Of a DNA stretch of 64,000 nucleotides, positions 57,031 to 64,000 are shown one piece after another. Position numbers and translations under genes: made by a program. How positions within the stretch are numbered: position 1 is the first letter of the stretch; each line of letters opens with the position of its first letter. The notes beneath the pieces were generated by a model that was not told where the DNA came from, did no database searches, and saw nothing but the letters and a program-made list of their open reading frames with translations. Origin of the DNA: Solobacterium sp. (lineage in GTDB: Bacteria > Bacillota_I > Bacilli_A > Erysipelotrichales > Erysipelotrichaceae); contig JAFWEW010000033.1 in the NCBI GenBank assembly GCA_017512725.1, positions 27,583 to 91,582 on the forward strand, given 5' to 3'.

Positions 57031-58335
57031 TTAAAGTGTATTCTTTTTGGTTTCTGCCGGTACCAGACGTTCCTGACCGCCCATATAAGGACGCAGCGGT
57101 TCGGGAATCTTTACCGATCCGTCTGCCTGCAGGTTGTTCTCAAAGTACGCAATCAGCATCCGCGGCGGAGCGACAACGGTGTTATTCAGTGTATGGGCGA
57201 AATAGTTTCCTTTTTCTCCCTTGATCCGGATACCGAGACGGCGTGCCTGTGCATCACCGAGGTTTGAGCAGCTTCCGACCTCAAAGTACTTCTTCTGGCG
57301 AGGCGACCATGCCTCGACATCACAGCTGCGGACTTTCAGGTCTGCCAGATCTCCCGAGCAGCATTCCAACGTCCTTACCGGAATATCCAGGGAACGGAAG
57401 AAGTCGACACTGTTCTTCCAGAGCTGTTCATACCAGTAAGGGGAGTCTTCCGGTTCACAGACAACGACCATTTCCTGTTTTTCAAACTGATGGACCCGGT
57501 AAAGACCGCGTTCTTCAATTCCATGTGCACCGACTTCTTTCCGGAAGCACGGGCTGTAGGAAGTAAGGGTGTAGGGGAGGTTCTCCTTTTTCACGGTACG
57601 GCCCATGAACCGTCCGATCATGGAATGTTCCGAGGTACCGATCAGATAGAGGTCTTCGCCTTCGATCTTGTACATCATGTTCTGCATTTCCGCAAACGAC
57701 ATAACACCATTCACGACACTGCCATGGATCATGAACGGGGGAATAAAGTAGGTAAAGCCCCGGTTGATCATGAAGTCACGTGCATAGGCAAGGATTGCAG
57801 AATGAAGTCTTGCGACATCTCCCATCAAATAGTAGAAGCCGTTTCCCGAAGTATTCCGGGCGCTGTCCAGATCCAGTCCGTCCAGGGCATCCAGAATATC
57901 GGTGTGATAGGGGATCTCGAAGTCCGGAACGACCGGTTCACCGAACTTTTCGATTTCAACGTTCTCACTGTCATCTTTTCCGATCGGAACTGCCGGATCA
58001 ATGATATTCGGAATGAGCATCATCCGCTGCTTGATTTCTGCTTCCAGCTCAGTTTCCGATACTTCCAGGTTCTGCAGTTCTACTTCAAGATCTTTTACTT
58101 TCTGTTTCGCCGCCTCCGCTTCTTCCTTCAGTCCCTGACCAAACAGTTTGCCGATCTCCTTGGAAATCCGGTTCCGGTCCCCGCGCAGGGAATCCGCTCT
58201 GGTCTTGGCTTCCCGATACTTCTGATCGAGCTCAGCCACTTCATCCACGAGCTTCAGCTTTTCTTCCTGGAACTTTTTCCGGATATTCTCTTTTACAATT
58301 TCCGGATTTTCACGAATCAGTTTAATGTCAATCAT
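57031..58335 (-). CDS. serS: Seryl-tRNA synthetase
   Basis: 434 residues from the ATG at 58335 (GGAGG upstream); a longer frame begins inside parS site 2 and is not used. Class II synthetase that charges tRNA-Ser. An N-terminal coiled coil (LDQKYREAKTRADSLRGDRN) contacts the long variable arm. Class II motifs: GNGFYYLMGDVARLHSAIL, motif 2 CFRKEVGAHGIEERGLYRVHQFEK and motif 3 NNTVVAPPRMLIAYFEN. Controlled by the T-box leader. Confidence 0.97.
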   Translation of the reverse strand: MIDIKLIRENPEIVKENIRKKFQEEKLKLVDEVAELDQKYREAKTRADSLRGDRNRISKEIGKLFGQGLKEEAEAAKQKVKDLEVELQNLEVSETELEAEIKQRMMLIPNIIDPAVPIGKDDSENVEIEKFGEPVVPDFEIPYHTDILDALDGLDLDSARNTSGNGFYYLMGDVARLHSAILAYARDFMINRGFTYFIPPFMIHGSVVNGVMSFAEMQNMMYKIEGEDLYLIGTSEHSMIGRFMGRTVKKENLPYTLTSYSPCFRKEVGAHGIEERGLYRVHQFEKQEMVVVCEPEDSPYWYEQLWKNSVDFFRSLDIPVRTLECCSGDLADLKVRSCDVEAWSPRQKKYFEVGSCSNLGDAQARRLGIRIKGEKGNYFAHTLNNTVVAPPRMLIAYFENNLQADGSVKIPEPLRPYMGGQERLVPAETKKNTL

Positions 58336-58339
58336 TCTT

Positions 58340-58585
58340 TTTCCTCCGTCTGAACAAAAAAACATCCTCCTTGCGGGACGATGTGTGATCGCGGTGCCAC
58401 CCAGCTTGCCAAATTGTTTCACGTGAAACAATCCGACCTCTCATTCTCCGGATAACGGGCGGTGCCGGAAGGGATTAACTTCACTCCGGGGTGGATTTCA
58501 TTTTGAGGCGCAACAGTTTCCATCAGCCACTGTCTTTCTCTTAACGCCTGTAAAATTACTTGTCCCCATCTGCGTTTCTAGAGTT
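58340..58585 (-). promoter_or_regulatory. T-box riboswitch leader of serS
   Basis: The T-box sequence GGGTGGCACCGCG lies at 58390-58402 (minus). Downstream, CATCGTCC and GGAGGATG form a terminator ending in U7 (about 58362-58384). Upstream stem I carries AGAGAAAGACAGTGGCTG and GGAGTGAAG-like segments; the likely specifier is TCC (Ser) in GAAATCCACC. Just 12 bases before the T-box sequence is a perfect 20-bp hairpin that is also parS site 2. Uncharged tRNA-Ser would favour serS transcription. Confidence 0.88.
58413..58432. promoter_or_regulatory. parS: parS site 2 within the serS leader
   Basis: TGTTTCACGTGAAACA at 58415-58430, perfect to the consensus, inside a perfect 20-bp palindrome (58413-58432). 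It occupies the place of stem III in the serS T-box leader, between stem I and the antiterminator. Confidence 0.95.
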
Positions 58586-58586
58586 C

Positions 58587-58616
58587 ATTTAAGCATTGCG
58601 GCTTTGGTTTTGTCAA
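58587..58616 (-). promoter_or_regulatory. Promoter of serS
   Basis: Minus-strand TTGACA (58611-58616, perfect -35), 18-base spacer, TTAAAT (58587-58592) with a TGC extended -10. The -35 overlaps that of the rightward lipoprotein promoter. Confidence 0.7.
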
Positions 58617-58638
58617 GACAGTATGGGTGTGCTACGAT
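58610..58638 (+). promoter_or_regulatory. Promoter of the lipoprotein gene
   Basis: TTGTCA (58610-58615), 17-base spacer, TACGAT (58633-58638), about 25 bases before the GTG start. Confidence 0.65.
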
Positions 58639-58661
58639 GGGTTCGAAAGCAGGTGATTTTG

Positions 58662-59588
58662 GTGAAGAAAACAGGACTTGCCGCACTCAGTGTCTTACTG
58701 ATCCTGTGGGGCTGCGGCAGTAAGAATAAAGACGATGACATAAATCCCTATGATGCAGGACCGGTCACGGATACCGATACCCGAAGCGATGAAGAAAAAG
58801 AGCTCTCCATGATTCAGGGGTGTATCAGCGATTACAATACCGGCCGGATCGCAGAAGTAGAAGAATATCTGAATACTCAGCTCCATCCACTCCCGCTGGA
58901 AGTAAGTGCGCTGCCGGAGATCCATTCACTTTCCGATCTCACAAAAGAAGAATCCTATGTGGAGAATTCCAACAGCAGCTATGCGGGGAGTTATATGGTA
59001 GATGATAAATATAAAGTCATCTTTATCATCTATGAACCGACCGGCAATTCCTTCTGGCTCAACGGCCGCATCCTGTTTCAGATCGATCCCCAACAGGTCA
59101 CAGTAGATGACAACCGGTTCACGGAATACCGCACGGCAATGACGTCTCTGCTCGAACAGGAGAAACGGGTGCTCAACTGGCTGTACGGTCTGAACCTCTC
59201 ACTCAGTGAGACCGAATCCTTCCCCGGTTACTATGAAGTGCTGTCGATGGGGGGAACGACCCCGCATTCCATTGATGACATCCGGAATATTGCGGAACGG
59301 GTCTTTACCCGGGACTTCCTGGAAGAGAATTTCTACTACAGTGCGTTTTACAGTGAAAGCGCCATGTTCAGGGAAGCAGACGGGAAAGTTTACTGTGCCA
59401 GAAGCGACATGATCGCTCAGGAAACCTCTTCCGTTTATAACCCCCGCTACATCATCGCTGCAGAAGAACGGGAGGGGACCATCTATCTGGATATGCTTGC
59501 GGATTCGATTGGGGAGGTCCAGCCGGATATCAAGCGGCTTACAATGGTAAAAACCGATAACGGCTATCGGCTTCCGGCAGCCTACTGA
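58662..59588 (+). CDS. Predicted lipoprotein, unknown function
   Basis: 308 residues from the GTG at 58662 (AGGTGA upstream); a longer frame begins before the promoter. A lipoprotein signal (KKTGLAALSVLLILWGC then GSK) anchors it outside the membrane. An acidic linker (DTDTRSDEEKELSMI) is followed by a mixed alpha/beta domain of about 250 residues (LPEIHSLSDLTKEE, KVIFIIYEPTGNSFW, and late SEKAMF-like YSESAMFREADGKVYC). No family is recognised; the general layout resembles Firmicute sporulation- or envelope-associated lipoproteins. Divergent from serS. Confidence 0.75.
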   Translation: MKKTGLAALSVLLILWGCGSKNKDDDINPYDAGPVTDTDTRSDEEKELSMIQGCISDYNTGRIAEVEEYLNTQLHPLPLEVSALPEIHSLSDLTKEESYVENSNSSYAGSYMVDDKYKVIFIIYEPTGNSFWLNGRILFQIDPQQVTVDDNRFTEYRTAMTSLLEQEKRVLNWLYGLNLSLSETESFPGYYEVLSMGGTTPHSIDDIRNIAERVFTRDFLEENFYYSAFYSESAMFREADGKVYCARSDMIAQETSSVYNPRYIIAAEEREGTIYLDMLADSIGEVQPDIKRLTMVKTDNGYRLPAAY

Positions 59589-59615
59589 GTTTCAGAATTT
59601 TCTGAAACTCTTTTT
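59587..59615 (+). terminator. Terminator of the lipoprotein gene
   Basis: GAGTTTCAG (59587-59595) and CTGAAACTC (59602-59610) form a perfect stem followed by T5. The stem overlaps the stop codon. Confidence 0.85.
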
Positions 59616-59718
59616 GTTTCTTTCAGAAATATTTGTAATTCTCAGCAAAAACAAATATGAATTTGTGAATAGGTATTAAAAAGTACCGCGAAATCATTTT
59701 GTGAACCCTATTTTATGC

Positions 59719-59724
59719 TATACT
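59719..59724 (+). promoter_or_regulatory. Extended -10 of the small basic protein gene
   Basis: TGCTATACT (hexamer at 59719-59724) 37 bases before the start; the best -35 (TTGTGA) is only 14 bases away, so the extended -10 would be the main element. Confidence 0.4.
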
Positions 59725-59760
59725 ATTAATAAGCGATTTTTTGAATGCAAGGAGACGATC

Positions 59761-59991
59761 ATGGCAAAGAAAATGACGGCTTACCAGAAAAAGCTTGATT
59801 ATAACAATACCTACAACCGGGAGAACTATCGTTCTTTCTCGATCCGTTACAACAAGGCGAATGAAAAAAAGATCATCAGCTGGCTCGAAAAACAGGGCAG
59901 TGTCAAACAGTATGTGACCGATCTGATCCTTGCGGATATGGAAAAGAAGAAAACAGCCCGCAAAGCAAAAACTTCCAAAACATCCAAATAA
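59761..59991 (+). CDS. Small basic conserved protein, unknown
   Basis: 76 residues from the ATG at 59761, preceded by AAGGAG. The sequence is very rich in Lys (KKMTAYQKKLDYNNTYNREN, then SFSIRYNKANEKKIISWLEK and a KKKTARKAKTSKTSK tail). The middle resembles short ribbon-helix-helix proteins (FSIRYNKANEKKIISWL), so a DNA-binding role is possible. Similar proteins are common in gut Firmicutes without known function. Confidence 0.65.
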   Translation: MAKKMTAYQKKLDYNNTYNRENYRSFSIRYNKANEKKIISWLEKQGSVKQYVTDLILADMEKKKTARKAKTSKTSK

Positions 59992-60356
59992 GATCAGGAT
60001 CCAATAAGTTCACGATTTCGAAAGGAAAGAATTACGTTCCGGCGTGATTTTTTTCAGTTTTAAATCCCGGCAATACAACCCCGTCCGAATGTGCAAAACC
60101 CGTCTGGAATCTCTTGTACTATAATATTTTATATACTAAAATAAAAATAACGATTGAGAAAGAATCATTCCTCACGGGAGGATCAACGTATTTGAATCAT
60201 CATTAAATGTCGATCAAAAAGGGAATCTCTTTTCTGCAAAAGGGCAGAAACAGCTCGGCGCTGAAACCGAATGATCGCATTTTTGTTTGAACTTATGCAT
60301 AAACAACCGAATAATTCATTTTCTGTGAAAGATACAACAATATAGGAGGAAATCAA
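59992..60356. other. Leader region of the dha operon
   Basis: 365 bases without a convincing gene. TATAAT at 60120-60125 is a -10 candidate without a good -35. A stray GGGAGG (60176-60181) precedes only four codons and a stop. AGGAGG before dhaL is clear. The sequence after the -10 could form a leader, but I see no known riboswitch. Confidence 0.4.
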
Positions 60357-60977
60357 ATGTCTAGCAGAATTTATGATTGTATTGCCGCAATCGCCGATGT
60401 CATTGAGGAAAACAAGGATTTCCTCACAGACCTCGACCGCGAGATCGGTGACGCTGACCATGGAGTCAACATGGCCAGAGGTTTTCATGCGGTCAGAGAG
60501 AAGCTGCCAAAGGATGATCCGGATATCGGCGCTGCGCTGAAGAAAACCGGAATGACCCTGCTGTCAACCGTTGGCGGAGCTTCCGGACCGCTGTATGGCA
60601 CTGCCTATATGGATGCCGGAAAAGTCGCAGCCGGAAAGACCGAGATCACCGCAGAAGACTTCGGCGAAATGCTGAAGGCAGCGATCGCCGGGATCCAGAA
60701 GCGCGGCAAAGCAGAGCGCGGTGAAAAGACCATGCTGGATTCCCTGATTCCGGCATATGAAACGTATACCGAAAAGGTAGCCGGCGGCGCAGATCTTGTG
60801 ACCGCTCTTGAAGCGGCGTGTGAAGAAGCCCGCAAAGGCATCGAATTCACAAAGACAATCCGTGCAACCAAGGGCCGTGCAAGCTATCTGGCAGAGCGCA
60901 GTATCGGACATCAGGATCCGGGTGCTACATCCGCTACGCTGACACTGGAAACCATTCTGAAATTCCTCAAGGGCTGA
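60357..60977 (+). CDS. dhaL: Dihydroxyacetone kinase ADP-binding subunit
   Basis: 206 residues. DhaL holds ADP that is phosphorylated by DhaM and then phosphorylates dihydroxyacetone on DhaK. The Mg-ADP site is in EIGDADHGVNMARG near residue 30, with VGGASGPLYGTAY near residue 72 and the late IGHQDPGATSATLTL. Strong AGGAGG eight bases upstream. First in the order dhaL-dhaM-dhaK, an uncommon arrangement. Confidence 0.95.
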   Translation: MSSRIYDCIAAIADVIEENKDFLTDLDREIGDADHGVNMARGFHAVREKLPKDDPDIGAALKKTGMTLLSTVGGASGPLYGTAYMDAGKVAAGKTEITAEDFGEMLKAAIAGIQKRGKAERGEKTMLDSLIPAYETYTEKVAGGADLVTALEAACEEARKGIEFTKTIRATKGRASYLAERSIGHQDPGATSATLTLETILKFLKG

Positions 60978-60993
60978 TTAAGGGCAGATTGAT

Positions 60994-61386
60994 ATGGTAG
61001 GAATAGTTATCGTATCGCACAGCGCAAAAATTGCGGAAGGCATCAAAGATCTTGCCCTGCAGATGGCGCATGATTATGACGGCATTTACGCAGCCGGCGG
61101 AATGGAAGACGGCAGTATCGGTACCGATGCGGTCCGCATCATGAATGCGATCCGTGAAGCGGATAAGGGAGACGGTGTCGTTGTTTTCGGCGATCTTGGA
61201 AGCGGGATCATCAGTGCGGAAATGGCAATCGACATGCTGGACGGCGAAGGCATTAATGTCAAAATCGCAGACGCTCCGATCGTAGAGGGCGTTATTGTCG
61301 CAGCTGTCGAGGCATCCATCGGTTCGGATCTCAACCGGATCATTGAAGAATCCGAGAAGACACGGGACTTCCGCAAGATTCAGTAA
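60994..61386 (+). CDS. dhaM: PTS-dependent dihydroxyacetone kinase phosphotransfer subunit
   Basis: 130 residues, a stand-alone EIIA(Man)-type domain; the E. coli protein is longer with HPr and EI-like parts. The phosphorylated His9 is in GIVIVSHSAKIAEG and the family motif GDLGSGIISAEMA is near residue 66. It passes phosphate from HPr to the ADP of DhaL. It lies 16 bases after dhaL. Confidence 0.93.
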   Translation: MVGIVIVSHSAKIAEGIKDLALQMAHDYDGIYAAGGMEDGSIGTDAVRIMNAIREADKGDGVVVFGDLGSGIISAEMAIDMLDGEGINVKIADAPIVEGVIVAAVEASIGSDLNRIIEESEKTRDFRKIQ

Positions 61387-61472
61387 TTTGTTTGGAATAA
61401 ACCGCATGACCTGCGGTTCGGCGCAGACTAGCGCCATAAGTTCTTCATGGATAATAGAAAAAGGAGGGTAAT

Positions 61473-62468
61473 ATGAAGAAACTGATTAATGAGGTCGACA
61501 ATGTAGTAAACGAAATGCTTGATGGCATGGTAGCAGCCTGCCCGAAGTACGTTAAGCGTCTGCCTGGACTGGAAGTTCTGGTTCGTGCCGGCGGTTCTGA
61601 GGGTAAAGTTGCGCTGGTTTCCGGCGGCGGAAGCGGACATGAGCCTTCCCACGGCGGATTCGTCGGAAAAGGTATGCTGGACGGCGCAGTAGCTGGTGCA
61701 GTATTCACATCCCCGACACCGGATCAGGTCTTTGAAGCAATCAAGGCAGCAAACGGCGGAAAGGGTGTCCTTCTGGTTATCAAGAACTACACCGGTGATG
61801 TCATGAACTTCGAAATGGCTGCAGACATGGCCAGAGATGAAGGCATCGAAGTTGATCAGGTTGTTGTCGCAGACGACGTAGCAGTTGAGAACAGTACCTG
61901 GACAACCGGACGCCGCGGTATCGCTGGAACCATCTTCGTACACAAACTCGCTGGTGCCTGCGCAGAAGCTGGCGGAGATCTCGCAGCAGTCAAGGCAGTC
62001 GCAGAAAAGGTTATCGCAAACGTACGTTCCATGGGTATGGCAATTGATGCCTGCACCGTTCCGGCAGCCGGCAAGAAGAGCTTCGATCTTGCGGAAGATG
62101 AAATCGAAATCGGTATCGGTATCCATGGCGAACCGGGTACACACCGTGAAAAGATCAGCACTGTCAACGGCATTTCCGATCAGCTGCTCGACAAGATCCT
62201 CGCTGAGGGAATTTACAACGCTGGTGACGAAGTCTGTGTCCTGGTCAACGGCATGGGCGGCACTCCGCTGATGGAACTCTATGTTGCGAACAACCACGTT
62301 AAGGATGTTCTGGCAGAGAAGGGCATCAAGATCTACAAGACCATCGTCGGCAACTACATGACATCGCTCGACATGGAAGGCTTCTCCATCACACTGCTCA
62401 AGCTGGATGATGAAATGAAGAAGCTGCTCGATGCACCGGCAGACACCCCTGCATTCGTACAGTTCTAA
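61473..62468 (+). CDS. dhaK: Dihydroxyacetone kinase substrate-binding subunit
   Basis: 331 residues. It binds dihydroxyacetone as a hemiaminal to His218 in IGIHGEPGTHRE, the same number as in E. coli DhaK. The glycine loop GGGSGHEPSHGGFVG is at 51-65 and VKNYTGDVMNFEMA-like VIKNYTGDVMNFEM near residue 102. It follows dhaM after 86 bases with its own GGAGG and is closed by a terminator. The operon would channel dihydroxyacetone from glycerol oxidation into glycolysis; no glycerol dehydrogenase is in the window. Confidence 0.96.
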   Translation: MKKLINEVDNVVNEMLDGMVAACPKYVKRLPGLEVLVRAGGSEGKVALVSGGGSGHEPSHGGFVGKGMLDGAVAGAVFTSPTPDQVFEAIKAANGGKGVLLVIKNYTGDVMNFEMAADMARDEGIEVDQVVVADDVAVENSTWTTGRRGIAGTIFVHKLAGACAEAGGDLAAVKAVAEKVIANVRSMGMAIDACTVPAAGKKSFDLAEDEIEIGIGIHGEPGTHREKISTVNGISDQLLDKILAEGIYNAGDEVCVLVNGMGGTPLMELYVANNHVKDVLAEKGIKIYKTIVGNYMTSLDMEGFSITLLKLDDEMKKLLDAPADTPAFVQF

Positions 62469-62484
62469 TTGGTTCAATGACAGA

Positions 62485-62512
62485 ACAGAGGGCTTCGGCT
62501 CTCTGTTTTTTT
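62485..62512 (+). terminator. Terminator of the dha operon
   Basis: ACAGAGGGC (62485-62493) and GCTCTCTGT (62498-62506) around a TTCG tetraloop, one mismatch, followed by T7. Confidence 0.85.
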
Positions 62513-62615
62513 CATTATTTCCCAGGTGAATCATTACCGGAACTGCCCTCGGAATGCGGGATTCCGTACCGTATAATGGGAAGGGAGGGCGGAAGACTGC
62601 CGTTCAGGATACGAT

Positions 62616-63842
62616 ATGTCAGAAAACAATCAGTTACAGGAAGTTACCGTTAAAGAAGAAGGTTCCGGAACACCTTTCATTACCATGTATCTGCCGAAAG
62701 GGTGGGCCGCTTCTCTCTCTGTAGACCGGAAGGTCTACCACGGATTGAACGAGCCAATGGATATCTTTCTTCGGTGCGGCTCTCCGGACAATCAGTCCAC
62801 GATTTGTTATCACTCCAATTATCATTTCCGCGACAGCCATATGTATCCGACCAAGGATTATTCAACCACTCCCGACGGATCCCTGTTTTACAAATTCACT
62901 CCGATCAAAGCGTTTCTGGAACATGAGATTACATGGCTTATCGGAAAAACGAATCTCAGGTATGTTTGTTATCAGGACTGGCCGGTGGATGATGCCTGGC
63001 TGAAGGAATATCAGAAATGGATTACCGAAAACAACCCGGATCCCTATACGACAGTGGCTGACTTTTACTATAAACCCGGTACCATCGAGTATTCCTTTCA
63101 AAGCGAGAACAACAATACTTATCGGTGTGTCCTGTACGCCATTGTTGAAGGTGCAGACTATGTGGTATGGCGTTTTCTGCCGTTCGAAATTCAGAGAATG
63201 CTGAATGATCCGCTATCCAACGATCTCGGACGAATGGCAAGCAGCAGTTACCTGAACGTTCGTTACGATCCGCACTGCAATTCCTGGATCTATACCGCTG
63301 ACAGTTACCGGGACTGGTACGTCTCACAGATGATCCTTATGGTCATGCCGGAAGAAGAATATGAGGACCAGTACAACAATATTTACCTTCCGGTCGTTTC
63401 GTATGGAGTTCATTATACGCCAGAGCTGCAGAAAGAGATGGACTCCCTTCAGGCTTCCATTAACAAAGAGAAAAAAGATGCACTGGATGCCGCTTTCAGC
63501 CAACCCAGCCCAAGTTCCACTACCTCATCCAGTTCTGCCGAGGCAGAACGCAGACGGCAGCGAGACCGGGAAGCACAGGAAAAACTCCGGAAAACAAGAG
63601 AAGAAACAGCCGCAATTCAGAATGCCATGTATGAAAACAGGCAGCGGAGTGAAGCGAAGATCCGTGAGATGCGCAATGATACGATGATGGGCTATACCAG
63701 ATATAACGACCGCTACGGCAGTGAACATGTCATTCACTCCACCGACAAGTATGCATATCGGAAAGGGGATACCTATGTCACCAGCAACCGTCCGCTGGAC
63801 CATGGCTATGACTGGGATGAACTGGAGAAAAAGAAATACTGA
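62616..63842 (+). CDS. Unknown protein with C-terminal coiled coil
   Basis: 408 residues from the ATG at 62616 (AGGA upstream); a TATAAT at 62572-62577 may be its -10. No signal peptide or TM. Residues 1-270 are a mixed, aromatic-rich domain (CYHSNYHFRDSHMYPTKDYS, VCYQDWPVDDAWLKEYQ, YVVWRFLPFEIQRML) that I do not recognise. Residues about 285-360 are a Ser/Pro-rich linker and a charged coiled coil (RRRQRDREAQEKLRKTREE). The tail is Tyr/Asp-rich. It stands alone after the dha operon, so context gives no clue. Confidence 0.6.
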   Translation: MSENNQLQEVTVKEEGSGTPFITMYLPKGWAASLSVDRKVYHGLNEPMDIFLRCGSPDNQSTICYHSNYHFRDSHMYPTKDYSTTPDGSLFYKFTPIKAFLEHEITWLIGKTNLRYVCYQDWPVDDAWLKEYQKWITENNPDPYTTVADFYYKPGTIEYSFQSENNNTYRCVLYAIVEGADYVVWRFLPFEIQRMLNDPLSNDLGRMASSSYLNVRYDPHCNSWIYTADSYRDWYVSQMILMVMPEEEYEDQYNNIYLPVVSYGVHYTPELQKEMDSLQASINKEKKDALDAAFSQPSPSSTTSSSSAEAERRRQRDREAQEKLRKTREETAAIQNAMYENRQRSEAKIREMRNDTMMGYTRYNDRYGSEHVIHSTDKYAYRKGDTYVTSNRPLDHGYDWDELEKKKY

Positions 63843-63867
63843 TCCGACCACTAAAAAAGCGTGAAGT

Positions 63868-63919
63868 AAAATCTCGTAGGGTTTTGGGGAAAAGGCCTTT
63901 AAAATCCCGTAGGGTTTGA
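63868..63919. repeat. Two direct repeats at the right edge
   Basis: AAAATCTCGTAGGGTTTTG (63868-63886) and AAAATCCCGTAGGGTTTGA (63901-63919) differ at three of 19 positions and start 33 bp apart. They lie just after the last gene. Confidence 0.6.
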
Positions 63920-63930
63920 AAAGCATAATA

Positions 63931-63978
63931 AAGCTCAAGGACTCAATGTATAAAGATGAATTCCTTGAGCTTTTTTGA
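63931..63978 (+). terminator. Terminator near the right edge
   Basis: AAGCTCAAGG (63931-63940) and CCTTGAGCTT (63963-63972) form a perfect ten-base stem with a 22-base loop, followed by T-rich sequence. It would end the rightward transcript of the unknown protein. Confidence 0.75.
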
Positions 63979-64000
63979 TGGAAACAGACGTTTGAGTGCA

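Noticed and set aside
58620..58660. GGTTCGAA as a tRNA T-loop
   Set aside because: No acceptor, D or anticodon stems can be formed around it; no tRNA gene was recognised anywhere in the window.
60262..60280. CTGAAACCGAATGATC as a CcpA cre site for the dha operon
   Set aside because: It fits only the left half of the cre consensus and misses the conserved right-half C; too weak to support.
61428..62534. A leftward 368-codon open frame
   Set aside because: It is antisense to dhaK and its composition (Cys and Asp rich, no motifs) follows from the dhaK codon use.

Overview
The window looks like a chromosomal segment of a low-to-mid GC Firmicute, most likely an Erysipelotrichales-type gut bacterium. 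This is inferred from gene content and order, strong GGAGG-type ribosome binding sites, T-box leaders and prolipoprotein signals, not from a database search. Most of it is core genome read leftward (minus strand). Two blocks that flank oriC in Bacillus are present: tatD-rnmV-rsmA with mnmE, and serS / ffs-tadA / dnaX-ybaB-recR / fhs / mnmG / rsmG-noc-parA-parB followed by the complete F-type ATP synthase operon. Two perfect parS sites lie at 57.0 and 58.4 kb, so the replication origin is probably near, but I see no convincing oriC or dnaA in the window.

Region by region. 1-11.5 kb is an AT-richer accessory region. It holds a giant BspA-like leucine-rich-repeat protein running off the left edge, a two-TM plus macro-domain protein resembling the Thoeris type II effector ThsA, a broken WGR-domain gene, remnants of a BREX phage-defence locus (N-terminal parts of brxC and brxL, with pglX and pglZ missing), a decayed MORN-repeat gene, a His-Ser repeat protein, an array of 18-bp repeats at an exact 32-bp period, and a RelB/PIN toxin-antitoxin pair. 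11.7-21.5 kb is core: rsmA, rnmV, tatD, mnmE, a CPBP protease, a lone ATPase, an IS200 remnant, HU, a glycogen synthase with an added SCP2-like domain, and a small esterase operon. 21.8-26.5 kb is a T-box-controlled trpCDFBA operon without trpE or trpG. 26.6-31.1 kb is a patch of decayed DUF4143-type ATPase copies, an XRE regulator, a secreted membrane-anchored papain-like protease and a small protein with a double-glycine leader.

31.1-43 kb contains luxS, atpIBEFHAGDC, parB, parA, noc, rsmG and a GHL10 lipoprotein. 43-50.4 kb contains mnmG, fhs, recR, ybaB and dnaX. 50.5-55.4 kb is a glycyl-radical-enzyme module (activase, enzyme, DeoC-family aldolase, DeoR regulator) inserted into the otherwise conserved dnaX-tadA neighbourhood. 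55.5-58.7 kb holds tadA, SRP RNA, a YdcF-like protein and serS behind a T-box leader. 58.7-64 kb is read rightward: a lipoprotein, a small basic protein, dhaL-dhaM-dhaK for dihydroxyacetone phosphorylation by the PTS, and an unknown coiled-coil protein.

Most notable observations: a parS site that is also a perfect 20-bp hairpin inside the serS T-box leader; an ATP synthase c subunit with a two-carboxylate ion site (E26/E59), suggesting Na+ coupling; the orphan Thoeris-like effector beside BREX debris; and the 32-bp-periodic repeat array.
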